Source of the DNA: Robiginitomaculum antarcticum DSM 21748
GTDB lineage: Bacteria; Pseudomonadota; Alphaproteobacteria; Caulobacterales; Maricaulaceae
Direction of reading: 5' to 3'
NCBI RefSeq assembly: GCF_000365025.1
Contig: NZ_KB823011.1
Coordinates: 248,001 to 312,000, forward strand
Length of the DNA stretch: 64,000 nucleotides
Numbering within the stretch: the stretch's first letter is position 1; every line of letters begins with the position of its first letter. Below, piece by piece: positions 43,020 through 52,497 of this stretch. Made by a program: the position numbers and the translations under genes. The notes below the pieces were generated by a model. That model had not been told where the DNA came from. It saw only the letters and a program-made list of their open reading frames with translations, and did no database searches.

Positions 43020-43939
43020 TGGGACAGCCAAAGATCGGGCCGGACGCGGATAAGCTTAAGGCGCTCAAGAAAATTAAAACTAAAAAGGCGGTTAAACCCG
43101 CTGATGACGAAGAGGTTATGGAGGCCAGCCGCGCGCCGCTCCTGGACCATTTGCTGGAACTGCGCACGCGCCTGATTAAAATGGTTATTGCGGTTGCGAT
43201 TACATTTTTGTTCTGTCTATTTTTCTCCGAGTTTCTCTTCAAACTTCTGCTGATCCCCTATGAAAAAGCGGTGTTTGAGCTACAAAAAGACGGCTTCGTC
43301 CCGACGGATTTAATCTTCACGCAGGCGCTCGGCGCATTTTTTGTAAAGCTCAAAATCGCTCTGTTCGGGGCCTTTGTGATCTCGTTTCCCATTATCGCGC
43401 ACCAGCTTTACCGCTTCATCGCCCCCGGGCTTTATAAAAATGAGCGTATGGCCTTTTTGCCTTATCTGATTGCTTCTCCGGTTCTGTTTTTAGCCGGGGC
43501 GTCACTGGTGTTTTTCTTCGTCTTTCCGGTCGTTCTGACCTTCGGTTTGAAACAGCAATTTGCGACGGACACGACGGCGGTTGCGCCGTTGCTGAATGTC
43601 ACTGACTATCTCTCGCTCGCCATGACCTTGTTCATCGTCTTCGGTCTTGCGTTTCAGTTGCCTGTCCTGCTGAGCCTGATGGGACGGGTCGGGATTGTCA
43701 GCGCGAAGGGCCTGCGTAAAGCGCGCCGCTACGCGATTGTCGGCATTGCCGCTTTCGGCGCAATCGCGACGCCGCCTGACCCGTTTAGCCAGCTTGGCTT
43801 GGGTCTGGCGCTATATATGCTATATGAGATTTCAATTATCTGCGTTAGCTTTGTCGAGCCGAAATTGAGCGCGGATAAAGACGACAAAGACGAGGACGAC
43901 AACGAGGATAAGAAAACCGGCGGGGAGACCACATCATGA
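43019..43939 (+). CDS. tatC: Sec-independent translocase protein TatC
   Basis: 306 residues with six membrane helices: P-L-L-D-H-L-L-E-L-R-T-R-L-I-K, then helices at about 65, 115, 155, 200, 225 and 240, and the conserved P-D-P-F-S-Q near the last. The C-terminus is a run of Asp, Lys and Glu (D-K-D-D-K-D-E-D-D-N). It forms the signal-binding core with TatB. Ends in an ATGA overlap with the DUF2891 gene. Confidence 0.93.
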   Translation: MGQPKIGPDADKLKALKKIKTKKAVKPADDEEVMEASRAPLLDHLLELRTRLIKMVIAVAITFLFCLFFSEFLFKLLLIPYEKAVFELQKDGFVPTDLIFTQALGAFFVKLKIALFGAFVISFPIIAHQLYRFIAPGLYKNERMAFLPYLIASPVLFLAGASLVFFFVFPVVLTFGLKQQFATDTTAVAPLLNVTDYLSLAMTLFIVFGLAFQLPVLLSLMGRVGIVSAKGLRKARRYAIVGIAAFGAIATPPDPFSQLGLGLALYMLYEISIICVSFVEPKLSADKDDKDEDDNEDKKTGGETTS

Positions 43940-45300
43940 GACAGCTTCTATTCATTGGCGTAGCGATTACTTTAGCAGCTTGCGGATCCAAAGACGCCCC
44001 GACGGACGCGGTTGAGTCGCAGATAAAGCTACAGGCCTCGATCGAAGATCCGGCAAATCCTTACATCACGCAGGAAGCGGATTGCCCCGCCCCCAATCCG
44101 GACATTAAATCATCTGATGATATGGTCAAAAAGATTGAGTGTGGCGCAGATAAGACGTCGGAAATCCCTATCACCTTAGAGGCGGATTGCCCCGTGCCTA
44201 ATCCCGCGATTAAATCCGCTGATGATATGGCGGTCGATATTAAATGTGACGCCAATAAAGGGTCTAGCGCAGCCATGATACTCACGCCGGAATTGTCGGA
44301 CCGCTTTGCCCGTCTCGCGCTGGATTGCGTGCAGCGTGAATATCCTAATAAAATATCGCACACCATGAATGGCGACGCAGATGCCAAAACGCCGCGCGAG
44401 TTGCATCCGGCCTTTTACGGCTGTTTTGATTGGCACAGCTCCGTCCACGGGCATTGGCTGCTTGTGCGCCTGCTTAATGTCGGGTCGCAGGACGCGCCGT
44501 GGCGTGACGAAGCTGTGGCGAAATTGCAGGCCAATCTGACGCCGGAAAATATGGCCGCCGAGCGCACCTATCTTATGACCGAAGGGCGCGGCTCATTTGA
44601 GCGGCCTTATGGTTTGGCGTGGTTGCTCCAGCTCGGCGCTGAATTACGTCAGTGGGACGATCCGCGCGCAGCGGATATGCTTGACGCGCTGACGCCGTTA
44701 GAAGACGCCGTCATTGCCAAGACGCAAAGCTGGCTGCCAAATCTGGCTTATCCCATCCGTCTCGGTACGCATAACCAAAGCGCCTTTGGCTTTGCGCTGA
44801 TGTATGATTACGCGGGTGTGGCGGGCCATGATGAGTTTGCCGCGCAGATCAAAGCCAAGAGCCTTGAGTTTCACAAGGGTGATGTGAATTGCCCGATCAA
44901 TTATGAGCCGAGCGGGGAGGATTTCCTCTCGCCGTGCTTGCAGACCGCCGATCTCATGCGCCGTTTTATGAGCGCGGATGCGTATTCAAAATGGCTGGCC
45001 GCATTTCTACCCAATATTCCGCGGGACGGGGCTGGCGACTGGCTTGCGCCGGGCGTGGTCAAAGACGCGACCGACGGGAAGCTCGTGCATCTAGACGGGG
45101 TCAACCTGTCGCGCGCCTGGAATTTGGACGGCATGATAGCGGGCCTGCCCAAAGGCGATCCGCGTATTGCGTCACTCAAAGCGTCGCGGGACTTGCATTT
45201 ATCGACCGGCACAGCCGCCGTGTCCGACGCGCATTATTCCGGCTCTCACTGGCTCGCCAGCTTTGCAGTTTACGCGGTGACGAAGCGGGGTGTGGAGTAG
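43936..45300 (+). CDS. DUF2891 lipoprotein with internal duplicated cysteine repeat
   Basis: 454 residues. Signal peptide with lipobox L-A-A-C, then two adjacent copies of a roughly 36-residue unit (I-T-x-E-A-D-C-P-x-P-N-P-x-I-K-S-x-D-D-M...C) at about 36-72 and 73-108, each with two cysteines. The remainder is a DUF2891 domain starting L-A-L-D-C-V-Q-R-E-Y-P and containing H-P-A-F-Y-G-C-F-D-W-H-S-S-V-H-G-H-W, probably an alpha/alpha barrel. DUF2891 proteins are of unknown role. It is coupled to tatC by ATGA and may be exported through the general pathway. Confidence 0.85.
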   Translation: MRQLLFIGVAITLAACGSKDAPTDAVESQIKLQASIEDPANPYITQEADCPAPNPDIKSSDDMVKKIECGADKTSEIPITLEADCPVPNPAIKSADDMAVDIKCDANKGSSAAMILTPELSDRFARLALDCVQREYPNKISHTMNGDADAKTPRELHPAFYGCFDWHSSVHGHWLLVRLLNVGSQDAPWRDEAVAKLQANLTPENMAAERTYLMTEGRGSFERPYGLAWLLQLGAELRQWDDPRAADMLDALTPLEDAVIAKTQSWLPNLAYPIRLGTHNQSAFGFALMYDYAGVAGHDEFAAQIKAKSLEFHKGDVNCPINYEPSGEDFLSPCLQTADLMRRFMSADAYSKWLAAFLPNIPRDGAGDWLAPGVVKDATDGKLVHLDGVNLSRAWNLDGMIAGLPKGDPRIASLKASRDLHLSTGTAAVSDAHYSGSHWLASFAVYAVTKRGVE

Positions 45301-45333
45301 GCGAACTCTAGGGTGCGATATCGCCTTTATCGA

Positions 45334-45520
45334 CCTTCTCCCTAATGGGAGAGGGTGCCCGAAGGGTGGGTGAGGGGAAAATAACTCACATTGCGCGCTA
45401 TGAAATTGATAAAGATAGGTGAACAATATTTCATCCCATCAAGGTTTTCCCCCAACCGATTATTTAGCGCATTATATCCCCTCATCCGGCCTTCGGCCAC
45501 CTTCTCCCGGCGGGAGAAGG
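45334..45520. repeat. Pair of CCTTCTCCC-type palindromic repeats before serS
   Basis: First unit at 45334-45377 (CCTTCTCCCtaatGGGAGAGGG...GGGTGAGGGG); second, inverted, at 45478-45520 (CCCCTCATCCGGcctTCGGCC...CTTCTCCCggcGGGAGAAGG). They lie in a 356-base gap between the DUF2891 gene and serS; the remaining sequence shows no gene, only an AT-rich leader before serS. Confidence 0.82.
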
Positions 45521-45656
45521 CCGTTTCTTAGAATGTGTAATAAAAGTATAGTTTTCGGATATGCTAATAGTTTGGAATTGCCTTAGACCGTATTCACAGC
45601 TTTACCCAAATCCGTTGGCCCGCTATAGCGCGGCCAAAGCAAATTAAGGCGCTAAA

Positions 45657-47102
45657 ATGCACGATATCAAAGCCATTCGCGAAAACCCGGACGCGTTCGA
45701 TAAAGGCCTCGCTATGCGCGGCCTCGCGCCGATGGCCAAGTCCATTCTCGACCGTGACGCGATCATCCGCAAAGGCGTGCAGGTTCAGCAAGAGGCCGAA
45801 GCGGCGCGCAATGCCGCGTCCAAGAAAATCGGTCAGGCTATGGCCAAAGGTGATCGCGAGGAGGCTGAGCGCCTGAAAACCGAAGTCTCGGGCGCGAAAA
45901 ACGTGATTGCCGCTATGGGCGCGCAGCTGGACGGCGAACGCGCTATTCAGGATAAAAAACTCGCTGAAATACCGAATATTCCGTTTGATGATGTTCCTGA
46001 AGGCGCGTCTGAGGACGATAATGTCGAGCTGCGCACCCACGGCACGCCGCGCACATTTGATTTTGCCCCCAAAGACCATGCCGATCTGGGCGAAGCGCTC
46101 GGCCTGATGGATTTTGAAACCGCCGCCAAAATGTCCGGCGCGCGCTTTGTGATTTTGAGCGGAAAACTTGCGCGCCTTGAACGCGCACTGGGCGATTTCA
46201 TGCTCGACCAGCAAACGGAAGAGGGTGGGTTTACGGAGGTGAGTCCGCCATTGATGGTTCGTGAGAATGCCTTGTTTGGTACTGGGCAACTTCCGAAATT
46301 CGAAGAGGATTTGTACTCTACAGTTAGAAGTGAGCCTAAATCTGGTAGCGGTCAAAATGGTAAGTTTACTATCGATGACTTTTTGGAAAACACAGCCAAC
46401 GATTTCATATTCCCAATGTCTGCTGTTACTATGAGCCCTGACGGTAATATGCCCAATGGTTCTTGGGACGTCGATGTTTCACAAGTTCAAGAAATTATAC
46501 CAGGCAATTACCTTATCCCAACCGCCGAAGTGTCCCTCACCAATATCGTCCGCGAATCCATTGTCGAAGAGGCTAGCCTGCCGCGCCGCTACGTGGCGCG
46601 CACGCCGTGTTTTCGCAGCGAGGCGGGTAGTGCGGGGCAGGACACGAAGGGCATGATCCGGCAGCATCAATTTATCAAAGTCGAGCTGGTCAGTATTTCG
46701 AAGCCCGAGGAGTCAGAGGCCGAGCATACGCATATGCTAGGCTGCGCGGAAAATATTCTGCGCAAGCTCGATCTGCCTTACCGCGTGATTGAGCTATGCA
46801 CAGGGGATCTGGGCTTTGGCGCGCGCCGCACATTCGATCTTGAAGTCTGGCTGCCCAGCCAAGACCGTTACCGCGAGATTAGCAGCGTCAGCAATTGCGG
46901 TGATTTCCAAGCCCGCCGCATGAATGCGCGCTATAAACACGGCCCCAAAGATAACCGCTTCGTCCATACGCTAAACGGCTCCGGCCTCGCGGTCGGCCGC
47001 GCGCTCGTTGCCGTGCTGGAGAATTATCAAAACGCCGATGGCAGCATTACCGTGCCGGACGCGCTCATCCCTTATATGGGCGGGATTACAACAATTGGAT
47101 AG
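45657..47102 (+). CDS. serS: Seryl-tRNA synthetase with a 60-residue AT-rich insert
   Basis: 481 residues, against about 425-430 in most bacteria. The N-terminal coiled-coil arm (about 30-100) and motifs 1 (V-S-P-P-L-M), 2 (F-R-S-E-A-G...R-Q-H-Q-F-x-K-V-E) and 3 (N-G-S-G-L-A-V-G-R) are intact. Between L-Y-S-T-V (about 222) and Y-L-I-P-T-A-E-V (285) there is an extra segment of about 60 residues, where typical SerRS has a short turn before Y-L-I-P. Its DNA (about 46210-46510) is clearly more AT-rich than the flanks. The frame is kept, so the enzyme should work. It charges tRNA-Ser. Confidence 0.93.
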   Translation: MHDIKAIRENPDAFDKGLAMRGLAPMAKSILDRDAIIRKGVQVQQEAEAARNAASKKIGQAMAKGDREEAERLKTEVSGAKNVIAAMGAQLDGERAIQDKKLAEIPNIPFDDVPEGASEDDNVELRTHGTPRTFDFAPKDHADLGEALGLMDFETAAKMSGARFVILSGKLARLERALGDFMLDQQTEEGGFTEVSPPLMVRENALFGTGQLPKFEEDLYSTVRSEPKSGSGQNGKFTIDDFLENTANDFIFPMSAVTMSPDGNMPNGSWDVDVSQVQEIIPGNYLIPTAEVSLTNIVRESIVEEASLPRRYVARTPCFRSEAGSAGQDTKGMIRQHQFIKVELVSISKPEESEAEHTHMLGCAENILRKLDLPYRVIELCTGDLGFGARRTFDLEVWLPSQDRYREISSVSNCGDFQARRMNARYKHGPKDNRFVHTLNGSGLAVGRALVAVLENYQNADGSITVPDALIPYMGGITTIG

Positions 47103-47520
47103 GGGAGCACCCCCTCCGTCATCTTCGCGCGGCTCAGATGACACCTCCCCCGCTAAGCAGGGGAGGAAAATCCGCATCGACACGAAACGGTCAAGACAAT
47201 TTGCGAAGCATTTACGTAAAAATTTAACGGATGCAGAAGTGATATTATGGGGTGAACTAAAAAGCCGACGATTACAGAAGCACAGGTTTCGACGCCAACA
47301 TCCCATTGGGCCTTATATTACTGATTTTGCCCATATGAAATCGAGATTAGTTATAGAGATTGACGGCGCGACACATTCCACGGACGCCGAACTCGCGCAT
47401 GATTTGAAGCGAACGGACTATATGGAAGGCAAAGGCTGGCGCGTCATCAGGGTGCAGAATGATGACGTGTATAATCACATTGATGGCGTTTGCGACTTCA
47501 TCTTGCAAAATATAGAGTGA
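47095..47520 (+). CDS. DUF559 family nuclease-like protein within inverted repeats
   Basis: The domain (about 115 residues) reads L-R-K-N-L-T-D-A-E...[26 protein letters not shown], and [10 protein letters not shown], the DUF559 pattern of Vsr-like endonucleases, with D in T-D-F and E-x-D/x-H in the core. No ATG lies in frame before it; TTG 47095 overlaps serS and reads through the left repeat, while an ATC or other rare start is possible at 47170-47176. The gene ends three bases before the right repeat. DUF559 proteins are predicted nucleases of unknown target. Confidence 0.7.
   Translation: MDRGAPPPSSSRGSDDTSPAKQGRKIRIDTKRSRQFAKHLRKNLTDAEVILWGELKSRRLQKHRFRRQHPIGPYITDFAHMKSRLVIEIDGATHSTDAELAHDLKRTDYMEGKGWRVIRVQNDDVYNHIDGVCDFILQNIE
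47108..47169. repeat. Left inverted repeat of the DUF559 unit
   Basis: 62 bp: outer part CACCCCCTCCG (47108-47118) and inner part CACCTCCCCCGC-taa-GCAGGGGAGGAAA, separated by a small variable hairpin (ATCTTCGCGCGGCTCAGATG). It begins six bases after the serS stop. Confidence 0.88.
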
Positions 47521-47522
47521 AC

Positions 47523-47583
47523 TTTCCTCCCCTGCTTGCGGGGGAGGTGACTTGCGACCTTACGGAGCAAGTCGGAGGGGGTG
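47523..47583. repeat. Right inverted repeat of the DUF559 unit
   Basis: 61 bp, the reverse complement of the left arm in both conserved parts: TTTCCTCCCCTGC-tt-GCGGGGGAGGTG and, at the far end, CGGAGGGGGTG; only the middle hairpin differs. The whole unit, repeats included, is 476 bp and ends 24 bases before prfB. Confidence 0.88.
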
Positions 47584-47607
47584 AGCCCAAGGCAATAGGA
47601 ATTAATA

Positions 47608-48727
47608 ATGAGTGCAGAAATTGAAAATCTATCCGCGCAAATCGAGCAGTCACTGGCGCTGCTGAGGAGGCGTCTTTGACCCTGAGCAATCCCGGCGGCG
47701 TTTGGCCGAATTAACGGCCCTTTCTGAACGCCAAGACTTTTGGGATGACCCCCAGGAAGCGCAAAAGCTGATGCAGGAACGCCAGCGTCTCTCCGACAGT
47801 TTTACCGTGATTGACGAGCTGCAAACCGAACTTAATGACGGACGCGAACTGGCCGAGATGGCCGAGATGGAAGACGCGCCCGGCGTTCTCGCTGACGCGG
47901 TGGCCACGATGAGCGCGGCGGCGCGGCGCGCGGCCAAAGCCGAAACCGCGGCGCTGCTCTCGGGCGAAGCCGACGCAAATAACGCTTTTGTTGAGATCAA
48001 TCCAGGCGCAGGCGGAACGGAGGCGCAGGACTGGGCAGAAATGCTGCTGCGCATGTATACGCGTTGGGCCAATAGCGCGGGCATGAAAGTTGATATCATT
48101 GAAGAACAAGCGGGAGACGGCGCGGGCATAAAATCGGCAACGATCCATGTCAAAGGCGAGAATGCTTTTGGCTATCTGAAGACAGAATCCGGCGTGCATC
48201 GCCTCGTGCGCATCAGCCCGTTTGACAGCTCGGCTCGCCGCCATACATCATTTAGCTCCGTTTGGGTCTATCCTGAAATCGACGATACAATTGATGTTGA
48301 TATTCCCGAGAGCGATGTGCGCACAGACACCTACCGCGCCAGCGGGGCCGGCGGGCAGCACATCAACAAAACTGACAGCGCCGTGCGCCTGACCTATACC
48401 CCGCCAGGCGAAACCGAGACTATCGTTGTCCAGTGCCAGAATGACCGTAGCCAGCACAAAAACCGCAAGCAAGCCTGGGATATGCTGCGCGCGCGGGTCT
48501 ATGAGCTGGAGATGCGCAAACGCGAAGAGGCGGCGCAAAGCGTAAGCGATAATAAAGGCGAGATCGGCTGGGGCCACCAAATCCGCTCTTATGTCCTGCA
48601 GCCCTACCAGATGGTCAAAGATTTGCGCACAGGCGTCGAAACCTCGCAAACCGACGCCGTGCTGGACGGTGATCTGGACGCGTTCATGGCGGCCGCGCTC
48701 GCGCTGCAACTGGGTGAGGACGGGTAG
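47608..48727 (+). CDS. prfB: Peptide chain release factor 2, programmed +1 frameshift
   Basis: The reading frame opens at ATG 47608 and meets TGA at 47677-47679 after 23 codons. The site reads AGGAGG-CGT-CTT-TGA-C: an internal ribosome-binding sequence, the slippery CTT and the stop, as in E. coli. Shifting +1 after CTT continues at GAC (47678) to 48727, giving 372 residues. Features include R-I-S-P-F (stop-codon reading) and the G-G-Q loop (248-250) that triggers hydrolysis. RF2 recognises TGA and so limits its own synthesis. The rare internal TGA is functional, not an error. Confidence 0.95.
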
Positions 48728-48785
48728 GGCTGGTTATCTTTGACCGCGCGGCCTAGGCTACCCCTCAACCCGTCCGGAGATCCCT

Positions 48786-49073
48786 ATGCCGCTTATCGTT
48801 ACTGCCCATATCCATGCCATCCCTGAACAGCGCGACCTTGTTTTAGCTGAGCTAAAAAAGCTGCTGTCTCCGACACGCGCGGAAAATGGCTGCGAGAGTT
48901 ACGTGCTTCATACCAATAAAACTGACCCCAACCACTTTGTCTTTATTGAGCGCTGGGCGGATAAGCCGTCTATGGATGCCCATATGAAACAGCCCCATAT
49001 GGCGGCCTGTCAGAAAGCGATTTCTACTGCGGTCAAAAGCGTTGATATATTCGAGCTAAGCCCGTGTGACTAA
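48786..49073 (+). CDS. ABM-family putative monooxygenase
   Basis: 95 residues, a dimeric alpha/beta barrel of the antibiotic biosynthesis monooxygenase type: I-V-T-A-H-I-H-A-I-P...P-T-R-A-E-N-G-C-E-S-Y-V-L-H and F-V-F-I-E-R-W-A-D-K-x-x-x-D-A-H. Members such as YgiN oxidise quinols without a cofactor. Independent small gene between prfB and mprF; true substrate unknown. Confidence 0.86.
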   Translation: MPLIVTAHIHAIPEQRDLVLAELKKLLSPTRAENGCESYVLHTNKTDPNHFVFIERWADKPSMDAHMKQPHMAACQKAISTAVKSVDIFELSPCD

Positions 49074-49120
49074 GCCGTAGCGCGCGCCGCCCCTAACGTG
49101 TAGATGTCGCCAGGGAATTA

Positions 49121-51793
49121 ATGAGTCGGCGCATGGCGCTGTTTGGGGATGAAGCCATTATGCCAATGATACCGGATATGCCCGGCGCGCTGCGTCCACA
49201 AACGCCTGATAAAGCGGCCCGGCCCTTTGCCCTGTCGCCGCGGCAAGTCTTGACTGTCGCGGTTGGCCTTTTGATGTTCGGCCTCGCCATCGCTTTCATT
49301 CATAATGAGATCAAAGCTTTTTCATTCGATCATATTGCGGGCGCGCTGTCGTCAATTTCACCGATACATATTGCATTTGCCCTTGTGATGACTCTGGTCA
49401 GTTTCAGCGCCGTCGCCTTTTATGATTTCTTTGCCTTAAAATATACAGAACGCGGCTTGCCACTGCGCCAAACGGCGATGGCCTCCGTGCTGGCCTACGC
49501 GATTTCCAACAGTCTCGGGTTTAGCGCGCTAACCGGAAACGCTGTGCGCTACCGCCTTTATACGGCGTGGGGACTGGCCGCCGTCGATGTGGCGGTTATT
49601 GCGCTGATTACCGCGCTGTTTATGGGGCTGAGCGGGCTGAGCCTGGCCTCGGCGGGACTGCTCCTGGAGCCTGGCGTCTTCGAGCGTGTGTTCCATTTAT
49701 CACCCGCACTGACATATGCTCTGGGAATAGCCGGCGCGGCCAGCATCGCCGCTGCATTGGTTTATTTGCGCGCCGGAGGGGAGACCCGCAGCGTCTTTAA
49801 CATTAGCTTTAACCGTCCGCCGGCCAGTCTGATGGCCCGTCAATGGGCGGCGGGTATCGTCGACTGGGCCGCAGCGGCAGCTGTGCTCTATATCTTATTG
49901 CTACCGTCTAATCCTGAATTTTCATTTGTCGCATTCGTTCCGTTATTCGTAGCGGCCCATTACGCCGGAGCGGCCAGTGGATTGCCGGGCGGTATCGGGG
50001 TTTTCGAAGCGATAATTTTGCTGCTTATCCCAACAGGCGATGTCGTTTTTGTTGCGGCGGCGCTGATCGCTTATCGGGCTATTTATTACTTTCTGCCGCT
50101 TCTGATCGCTGCGCTTGTGCTGGGCTTTCGCAGCACGGCAAAATCCAAAGACAGGCTGCTCAAGGGCGGCGAGCGCACGATTGATTTCTTCGAAGGCGTG
50201 GCCCCGATTACTTACGCGCTGCTCAGCTTTATGACCGGCGCGGCCCTGCTCATCGGCGCGGCGCTGCCCTTGACGCTGGCGCCGTTGGACTGGGCGAGCC
50301 GGCTGCTTCCTCCTGCCATAATGAGCCTATCGCATATATTGGCGAGCGCTGCCGGTACGATGCTGCTCCTTAGCTCTTTCGGACTGCGCCGCCGCCTGCA
50401 AAGCGCGTGGCTGACGACGGTCATTATGCTCATATTGGGCGCACTGTTCACATTCCTCAAAGGCGGAGATTTGCGCGGCGCGCTCATCTTGCTGCTGCTC
50501 AGCGCGGCGCTATTTTTATCGCGGGCCGCGTTTTACCGGAAAGGCCAGCTTGGCGCGGTGCGGCTTACTTTGCCGCGTTTAGGCGCGCTGCTTGCGGCAG
50601 GTGGATTTGCGCTTTGGATTGGATTTTATGCCAATATGGACAGTGTTTATTCGCACAAGCTTTGGCTGAATTTCAATGCGGACGCGGATGCTTCGCGGTT
50701 TTTGCGCGCCGCCCTTATTGCCGGACTGATATTTGCGGCTTATTTTGTCCGCCGCCTCTTCGCGCCCGCACCGCGTCTCGATAGCGCCGAACCGCCAGCG
50801 CAGATTATGGCGCGCGTTCAAGAGATTATCGCTAAGGCCCAAGGGGCAGGAGCCGAAGCTAATCTGGCCCTGATGGGGGATAAACAGTTTCTGTTTTCTG
50901 AGTCCGGTAACTCCTTCATCATGTATGGCATTAAAGGCCGTAACTGGGTCGCGATGGGCGAGCCTGTCGGATTGGCCGCAGAGCGTAAAGACCTGATCTG
51001 GACGTTTCGCCAACTCGCTGACAGCTGGGATGGATGGCCGAGTTTTTATTCGGTGCGCGACGATAATCTGACTGATTTTATCGACGTCGGATTGACGGTT
51101 CAGAAAATCGGCGAACTGGCCCTGGTGCCGATTGAGGGCTATACTTTGGACGGGCCAGCCAAGGCGCGGTTCAGACAGGCGAAAAGCCGGGCTGTGCGCG
51201 AAGGCTGCAGTTTCGAAATCATTTATCCGGCCAGAGACAGCGCGGATATGGAGAGTCTTAGGGCCGTATCTGATGCGTGGCTGGACATGCATCAAGGCCG
51301 GGAGAAAGGCTTCTCGCTCGGGCGCTTTGACGCAAATGTGTTTGACGGCAAGCCTGTCGCAGTTGTGCGAAAGGACGGCGATATTGTCGCCTTTGCCAAT
51401 TTGTGGACGACAGCTGATAAACGCGAATTATCGCTGGATTTGATGCGCTATAAAGATGTCGGCGTGAACGCGATGATGGAGTTTTTATTTGCCGAAGTCA
51501 TGTTGTGGGGGGCGGCTGAGGGCTACCGCTATTTCAGTTTGGGTATGGCGCCGTTAGCTGGACTGGACGCGCGTAAGTTAGCGCCCTTCATGTCCAAACT
51601 TGGCGCTATGGTCTATAAATATGGCGGACGGTTTTACGGTTTTGAGGGCTTGAGGGCGTTTAAATCGAAATTCAATCCCCAATGGGAGCCGGTCTATCTG
51701 GCCGCGCCGAGCCGAATGGTCATGCCGCTGGCACTGGGAAATCTGGCGCTGTTGAGCGGCGGCGGAATTCTGGGAATTATCCAGCGGGGCTAG
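49121..51793 (+). CDS. mprF: Phosphatidylglycerol lysyltransferase/flippase MprF-like
   Basis: 890 residues. The first about 540 hold about 13 membrane helices of the flippase part (LPG_synthase_TM), and the last 320 a cytosolic GNAT-like transferase (N-L-A-L-M-G-D-K-Q-F-L-F, M-G-E-P-V-G, S-L-G-M-A-P-L-A-G). It uses aminoacyl-tRNA to add lysine (or alanine) to phosphatidylglycerol and moves it outward, lowering membrane charge and protecting from cationic peptides. The amino acid cannot be read from sequence. A convergent AcvB-like hydrolase gene follows. Confidence 0.93.
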   Translation: MSRRMALFGDEAIMPMIPDMPGALRPQTPDKAARPFALSPRQVLTVAVGLLMFGLAIAFIHNEIKAFSFDHIAGALSSISPIHIAFALVMTLVSFSAVAFYDFFALKYTERGLPLRQTAMASVLAYAISNSLGFSALTGNAVRYRLYTAWGLAAVDVAVIALITALFMGLSGLSLASAGLLLEPGVFERVFHLSPALTYALGIAGAASIAAALVYLRAGGETRSVFNISFNRPPASLMARQWAAGIVDWAAAAAVLYILLLPSNPEFSFVAFVPLFVAAHYAGAASGLPGGIGVFEAIILLLIPTGDVVFVAAALIAYRAIYYFLPLLIAALVLGFRSTAKSKDRLLKGGERTIDFFEGVAPITYALLSFMTGAALLIGAALPLTLAPLDWASRLLPPAIMSLSHILASAAGTMLLLSSFGLRRRLQSAWLTTVIMLILGALFTFLKGGDLRGALILLLLSAALFLSRAAFYRKGQLGAVRLTLPRLGALLAAGGFALWIGFYANMDSVYSHKLWLNFNADADASRFLRAALIAGLIFAAYFVRRLFAPAPRLDSAEPPAQIMARVQEIIAKAQGAGAEANLALMGDKQFLFSESGNSFIMYGIKGRNWVAMGEPVGLAAERKDLIWTFRQLADSWDGWPSFYSVRDDNLTDFIDVGLTVQKIGELALVPIEGYTLDGPAKARFRQAKSRAVREGCSFEIIYPARDSADMESLRAVSDAWLDMHQGREKGFSLGRFDANVFDGKPVAVVRKDGDIVAFANLWTTADKRELSLDLMRYKDVGVNAMMEFLFAEVMLWGAAEGYRYFSLGMAPLAGLDARKLAPFMSKLGAMVYKYGGRFYGFEGLRAFKSKFNPQWEPVYLAAPSRMVMPLALGNLALLSGGGILGIIQRG

Positions 51794-51825
51794 GTCAACA
51801 TCGTTCTGACGCGCCCCTAAAATGT

Positions 51826-52467
51826 TCAAACCCCGGGGTTTTGTAAGGCGTCTAAACGCTCACATATAAGCCGGGCGATTGTGTCATAATCCCCGTTGAG
51901 ATCATGCCCGCCCGGCAAAGTGGTCAGCTTCAATTTATCATGCGGCGCTATAACTTCGCTGGGGCCGATATAGTCATCCTGTCCGCGCAGATAAAGCACA
52001 GGCAGCTTGTCTGAAAGCGCGGCAATTTGCGGCGCGACGGGCCGTGCATCGGGCGAAGATTTATTGAGCCAGCTTCGCAAAAGAAATTTGAAATCTGCAT
52101 GGGCGGGCGGCGCGATCAGCACGGCCAGATCGACAGCGCCGATCATAGCGGGGCCCAGCAGATTGGCCGCAAAGGGGAGCGTTCCTGCGCCGAATGAATA
52201 GCCAATGAGTATGAAACGGCATTTGGGGCGCCGGGCGCGGCGCAGTTTCATCATCGCGGCAAGGTCTAGCATGAGCGTTTTGGGGGATTGCGCGGACCAA
52301 AAATAATGCAGAGATTTTATCCGGGTGCTTTTAATTCCGGCTAGCCCCAAGCCTTCTGATACGGCGGTCGCCAATGGCGTCCACAGTCCGTCACCGGTCA
52401 GGATGATCGCGAATGTGGGCGGAGGGCTCTTGAGCGCCCCGCTCTGTGGTGTGTGTGATTTAGACAT
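51826..52467 (-). CDS. AcvB/VirJ-like lysyl-phosphatidylglycerol hydrolase
   Basis: About 213 residues, corresponding to the single-domain VirJ form. Typical text: G-D-G-L-W near the start, the nucleophile elbow L-I-G-Y-S-F-G-A-G, an acid residue in L-R-G-Q-D-D, and the histidine in P-G-G-H-D-L-N-G-D-Y. AcvB of Agrobacterium cleaves lysine from lysyl-phosphatidylglycerol, the opposite of MprF. No clear signal peptide is seen, so location is uncertain. It faces mprF tail to tail, which fits the pairing. Start at 52467 (MSKSHTP) chosen over the longer ORF. Confidence 0.85.
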   Translation of the reverse strand: MSKSHTPQSGALKSPPPTFAIILTGDGLWTPLATAVSEGLGLAGIKSTRIKSLHYFWSAQSPKTLMLDLAAMMKLRRARRPKCRFILIGYSFGAGTLPFAANLLGPAMIGAVDLAVLIAPPAHADFKFLLRSWLNKSSPDARPVAPQIAALSDKLPVLYLRGQDDYIGPSEVIAPHDKLKLTTLPGGHDLNGDYDTIARLICERLDALQNPGV

Positions 52468-52497
52468 AAGACTGATATTTGGAGACCCCGGGAACAC

